64,000 nucleotides of DNA from JAAYDI01 sp052034005 (GTDB lineage Bacteria; Planctomycetota; Planctomycetia; Pirellulales; Pirellulaceae). Under the pieces are notes generated by a model that saw only the letters and a program-made list of their open reading frames with translations, had not been told where the DNA came from and did not search any database. This document shows positions 61,412-64,000 of the stretch, in pieces. Both the position numbers and the translations under genes were made by a program. Location of the stretch: assembly GCA_052034005.1 (NCBI GenBank), contig JBPOJB010000043.1, forward strand, positions 62,001-126,000, written 5' to 3'. Position 1 is the first letter of the stretch; every line of letters begins with the position of its first letter.

Positions 61412-62464
61412 TCAGCCGGTCTGCTGGCGGCGCCACAGCTGTAGCCGCGCGGGCAGTTGATCCGGCCGCGCAACGCCGGTCGTCCCGATCTGCTGGATCG
61501 TGATCGACGCGACCAGGTTCCCCACCAGCGCCGCTTCGGGCAGGGTCGCGCCGGCGCAGAGCGCCAGCACCGCGCCCGCAGTGGCGCTGTCCCCGGCGCC
61601 CGTGGGATCGATCGCGCCGTCGAGCTGCAGGCCGGGTATGCGGGTCCAGGCCGGATCGCTCACGACCATTCCCAAGGCTCCGCGCGTCACGACGACCGGC
61701 GCCTGGGTCTGGTCGCGCAATCGGCCCGCCGACGCGACCAACTCGTCCAGCGGCACGGCGTCGCCGGGCCGGGGGTTCTCCTCGCCCACCGCCTCAAACT
61801 GATTCGGCTTGATGATGACTCCGGAGAAACAGCGGATTCGCCGCCGGCTGTCCGCCCAGAACACAACCTGCGGATGTCGCTTGGCGCGGTCCGCCAACGC
61901 CTCCCGTACACGCGCCGTGATCACGCCACAGTCGGCCTCCTCCACCTGATCCAACGCGATCACGGCGTCCACGTGCGGGAGCACGCGATCGAGCGCTTCG
62001 ATCATTGCCGCTTCGAGATCCGGGGGCGTGGCCGACCGGTTCTTCGTGTCATATCGGGCGTGTTCGGCGTCCAGGCTCGTGCGATGCACGTCGCGCGGCT
62101 TGAGATACGTGGGCGTACGCCGGCCGGCGGCCACGGGAAGATGCTCCGCGCTGCAGCCCAATCGGGCCAGCTCCTTCCGCAGGTCATACCCTTCGCCGTC
62201 GTCGCCCGTGAATCCGACCGCGTGCAGCCGTCCCGCGCCCAGCGCGGCGAGGTTGCAGACGATCGTGCCCGCCGCACCCGGGCTGCAACGGATGTCCACC
62301 ACCTGGTGCGCGGCCTTGCCCGTCTCCAGGCTCCGCTCGACCAGGCCCGGATCGATGTCCAGATACTTGTCGAGGAAGAAATCGCCGACGACGGCAATCC
62401 GCACCCGGGCGAACCGCTCGACAAGCTGTGCCAGTCGATCATCAGGGAGTCGTACTACGTCCAT
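61412..62464 (-). CDS. PfkB-family carbohydrate kinase (heptose-7-phosphate kinase-like)
   Basis: A 350-residue ribokinase-family enzyme. The opening 'IAVVGDFFLDKYLDIDP' and 'GAAGTIVCNLAALGA' resemble the RfaE/HldE kinase domain, and the catalytic aspartate is D292 in 'DPTGAGDSATAG'. There is no nucleotidyltransferase domain. Its start codon overlaps the stop of the upstream gene by one base (TGATG). It could phosphorylate a heptose or another sugar; the neighbouring gene gives no further clue. Family is firm, substrate is not. Confidence 0.85.
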   Translation of the reverse strand: MDVVRLPDDRLAQLVERFARVRIAVVGDFFLDKYLDIDPGLVERSLETGKAAHQVVDIRCSPGAAGTIVCNLAALGAGRLHAVGFTGDDGEGYDLRKELARLGCSAEHLPVAAGRRTPTYLKPRDVHRTSLDAEHARYDTKNRSATPPDLEAAMIEALDRVLPHVDAVIALDQVEEADCGVITARVREALADRAKRHPQVVFWADSRRRIRCFSGVIIKPNQFEAVGEENPRPGDAVPLDELVASAGRLRDQTQAPVVVTRGALGMVVSDPAWTRIPGLQLDGAIDPTGAGDSATAGAVLALCAGATLPEAALVGNLVASITIQQIGTTGVARPDQLPARLQLWRRQQTG

Positions 62465-63576
62465 CAGCCGTGTCTCGTGTCAAGCATGTGAGCGACCGTG
62501 AGCAGAAAATCCCGGTTGTCCGCCTGCAGATAGCGCATCGTGCCGCCCATCCGGCTGAAGGACTTGTTGTACCGCAAGTAGTACGACGGATTGTCCTCGG
62601 GCGGCTCTCCGCGCGTCCAATCCCACGTCGACTCGGCCAGGTCGGTGATCAGCAGAAAATGCCGGTCGATATGCGCGCCGCGCTGGATCGCCAAGTTCTG
62701 TGCCATCGACAGCGACTTCTCGAAAATCATCGGGCTCATCACCGCGGAACCGATGGAAACGTACACGCCTCCGTCAAGTCGACTGACGCTCTCCGCGTAG
62801 GTCAGGAAGTCGCGTTCGGCCACCCGGCCGAGGCACGCACAGTGGTTCATCGGATGATTATAGATGATGTCGTGACCGATCATCGGGTGGCCGGTCAACG
62901 GCACACCGGCCCGATAGGCGCCCGCCTGGATACTGAACCGCTTCCACGGGTGCGCGACGGGCATCCAGCCCTCGGCCAATTCGAACCGGCGGACCACGCT
63001 CAGCAGATCGGCCGCGGCCGCCGCCCGCGCAGGCTCGTCCGCCGCGTGCCGCGAGATCTCGGCGAGCAGAGCGCGGGCGCCGGGGATCGCCAACCCTTCC
63101 TGTTCGATCATGGCGCCGACCGACTCGCCGTAGCCCTTTCCTTCGTAGGCGCCCACGTTGAGCGCCAGGTTGATGAAGAAGCCGGTCTCCTGCCAGTTGC
63201 CGAACCGCCCCGCCCGGACCATGGCCTCCACATTCTCGCAACTTTGTCCCTGAAACGCGAACTCCCAATCGTGGATGACGCCGGCGCCGTTGGTGGCCAG
63301 ATGGGTCACCCACCCGTCGTGAACCAGCTTCAAGAACACCGGCCCGAGCCCGTTCTTGATGGCGTGGGCGCCGAACACCATCATGACCGGCCGCTCATCC
63401 TCACGCGCCCGGCGGATCCGCCCAACCAGCTCCTCGATCAGCCTGACGGCCGCGCCCGGCAGCGGGTTCGGCACCGCGGTCGGCGCCACATGGTCGCGCT
63501 CGATCACCTTCTTGTTCTCGCGCGCTGCCAACGGCTCCATCTTGACGGCGAACCGGTCAAACTGCGGATAGGGCAT
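62464..63576 (-). CDS. Conserved protein of unknown function coupled to the PfkB kinase
   Basis: A 370-residue soluble protein I cannot assign. It has a Rossmann-like pattern early ('RPVMMVFGAHAIKNG', 'GWVTHLATNGAGVIHDWEFA') and a later 'IGHDIIYNHPMNH' with several histidines, plus 'GGVYVSIGSAVMSP', suggesting nucleotide and metal binding. The 'TNGAG.IHDWE' part is a little like deoxyhypusine-synthase-type enzymes, but not enough to name it. The start at 63576 has no strong ribosome site. Its stop overlaps the PfkB start, so both likely act on the same sugar. Confidence 0.65.
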   Translation of the reverse strand: MPYPQFDRFAVKMEPLAARENKKVIERDHVAPTAVPNPLPGAAVRLIEELVGRIRRAREDERPVMMVFGAHAIKNGLGPVFLKLVHDGWVTHLATNGAGVIHDWEFAFQGQSCENVEAMVRAGRFGNWQETGFFINLALNVGAYEGKGYGESVGAMIEQEGLAIPGARALLAEISRHAADEPARAAAAADLLSVVRRFELAEGWMPVAHPWKRFSIQAGAYRAGVPLTGHPMIGHDIIYNHPMNHCACLGRVAERDFLTYAESVSRLDGGVYVSIGSAVMSPMIFEKSLSMAQNLAIQRGAHIDRHFLLITDLAESTWDWTRGEPPEDNPSYYLRYNKSFSRMGGTMRYLQADNRDFLLTVAHMLDTRHG

Positions 63577-63747
63577 GGCACTGGCAACCGATTGAACAAC
63601 AACGACGGTGAGTCCCACTGGGGAGTGTACCCGGGTCGCCGATTGTATGCCACCGGCCGGCGCGGGGCTCTGCGCAGGGCGCGTCAGGCGCCCGACAGGA
63701 TCCGGCGTAGCGTGGGCCCAGGCGGCGAGCGCCCGCACACCAGTACC

Positions 63748-64000
63748 TTAGCCGTACACCGCCAGGATGTTTTCGGGTGGTACGTCCGGCTGGAACAGGT
63801 GGGTCGGACCCAGAATGTAGCCGCCTTGGCCGCCCAGGACACCGCAGTATCGACGCACTTCCGCGCGGACCTGCTCGGGGGTACCCTGCGTGAGCAGGCG
63901 CTGCATGTCGATGCCTCCGTGGAAACTGATCTGCCCCGCGAACTCGGCATGCAGATGCTCGGGAGACATGTCCGGGCCGGTTGGCTGAATCGGATCCAAG
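63748..64000 (-). CDS. Uroporphyrinogen decarboxylase-family protein, C-terminal end
   Basis: The gene runs off the right edge; 83 C-terminal residues are visible. 'LDPIQPTGPDMSPEHLH', 'ISFHGGIDMQRLL' and 'YILGPTHLFQPDVPPEN' are the typical end of UroD-family proteins found in planctomycetes, where many are probably methyltransferase-like rather than haem enzymes. The frame begins at the edge of the window, so no start is visible. Confidence 0.8.
   Translation of the reverse strand, partial: LDPIQPTGPDMSPEHLHAEFAGQISFHGGIDMQRLLTQGTPEQVRAEVRRYCGVLGGQGGYILGPTHLFQPDVPPENILAVYG

Overview
The window looks like a chromosomal segment of a GC-rich member of the Planctomycetota. The markers are a DUF1559 prepilin-like protein with the H-X9-DG motif (60399-61349), three HzsA-related (hydrazine synthase alpha-like) haem proteins, DUF1080, several Tat-exported Gfo/Idh/MocA proteins, a one-cysteine sulfatase, a planctomycete-type ABC-2 permease, an HU protein and a small 'RRRFITYEEML' protein. 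No rRNA, tRNA, CRISPR array, insertion sequence, integrase or phage gene was seen. Every gene inside the window appears intact; only the first and last are cut by the window edges.

Layout. 1-3650: the end of a prenyltransferase/squalene-oxidase-repeat protein, a winged-helix protein, an unknown protein, a TPR lipoprotein and a small conserved protein. 3695-8878: an ABC-2 permease with a TTG start, divergent from two tandem overlapping membrane-type GTPases. 9002-10941: a secreted coiled-coil protein divergent from a secreted protein of unknown function. 10948-15530 (minus): a thiamine thiazole operon, thiS-thiG-thiH-cysteine desulfurase-thiF, preceded by a TPP riboswitch and an intrinsic terminator. 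16026-27845 (minus): a six-gene run resembling a glycan-degradation locus (DapA-family aldolase, GH106-like, sialidase, GH95-like, oxidoreductase, TIM-barrel protein). 28017-29322: HU with a strong terminator, divergent from a lipoprotein. 29339-33729 (minus): a tight operon pckG - unknown duplicated protein - ppk2, preceded by a NagB/PIG-L fusion (33978-36332). 36516-50102 (plus): a GH2-like enzyme, an M3 peptidase, then DUF1080 - HzsA-like - GH99-like - oxidoreductase - DJ-1/PfpI. 50112-61349: an oxidoreductase, an exported O-methyltransferase homologue, two convergent HzsA-like genes, a sulfatase and the DUF1559 protein. 61412-64000 (minus): PfkB kinase, an unknown protein, and the end of a uroporphyrinogen-decarboxylase-family gene.

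How it fits together. Much of the window codes for exported enzymes that cut complex glycans (fucose, rhamnose, sialic acid, sulfate esters) and for cytoplasmic steps that could use the sugars (DapA-family lyase, NagB fusion, PfkB kinase). The HzsA-like proteins combine a beta-propeller with a C-terminal c-type haem region and appear three times, once translationally coupled to DUF1080. The parts most likely to be new are the pckG-unknown-ppk2 operon and the HzsA-like group. Functions are inferred from motifs read by eye; no database search was run.
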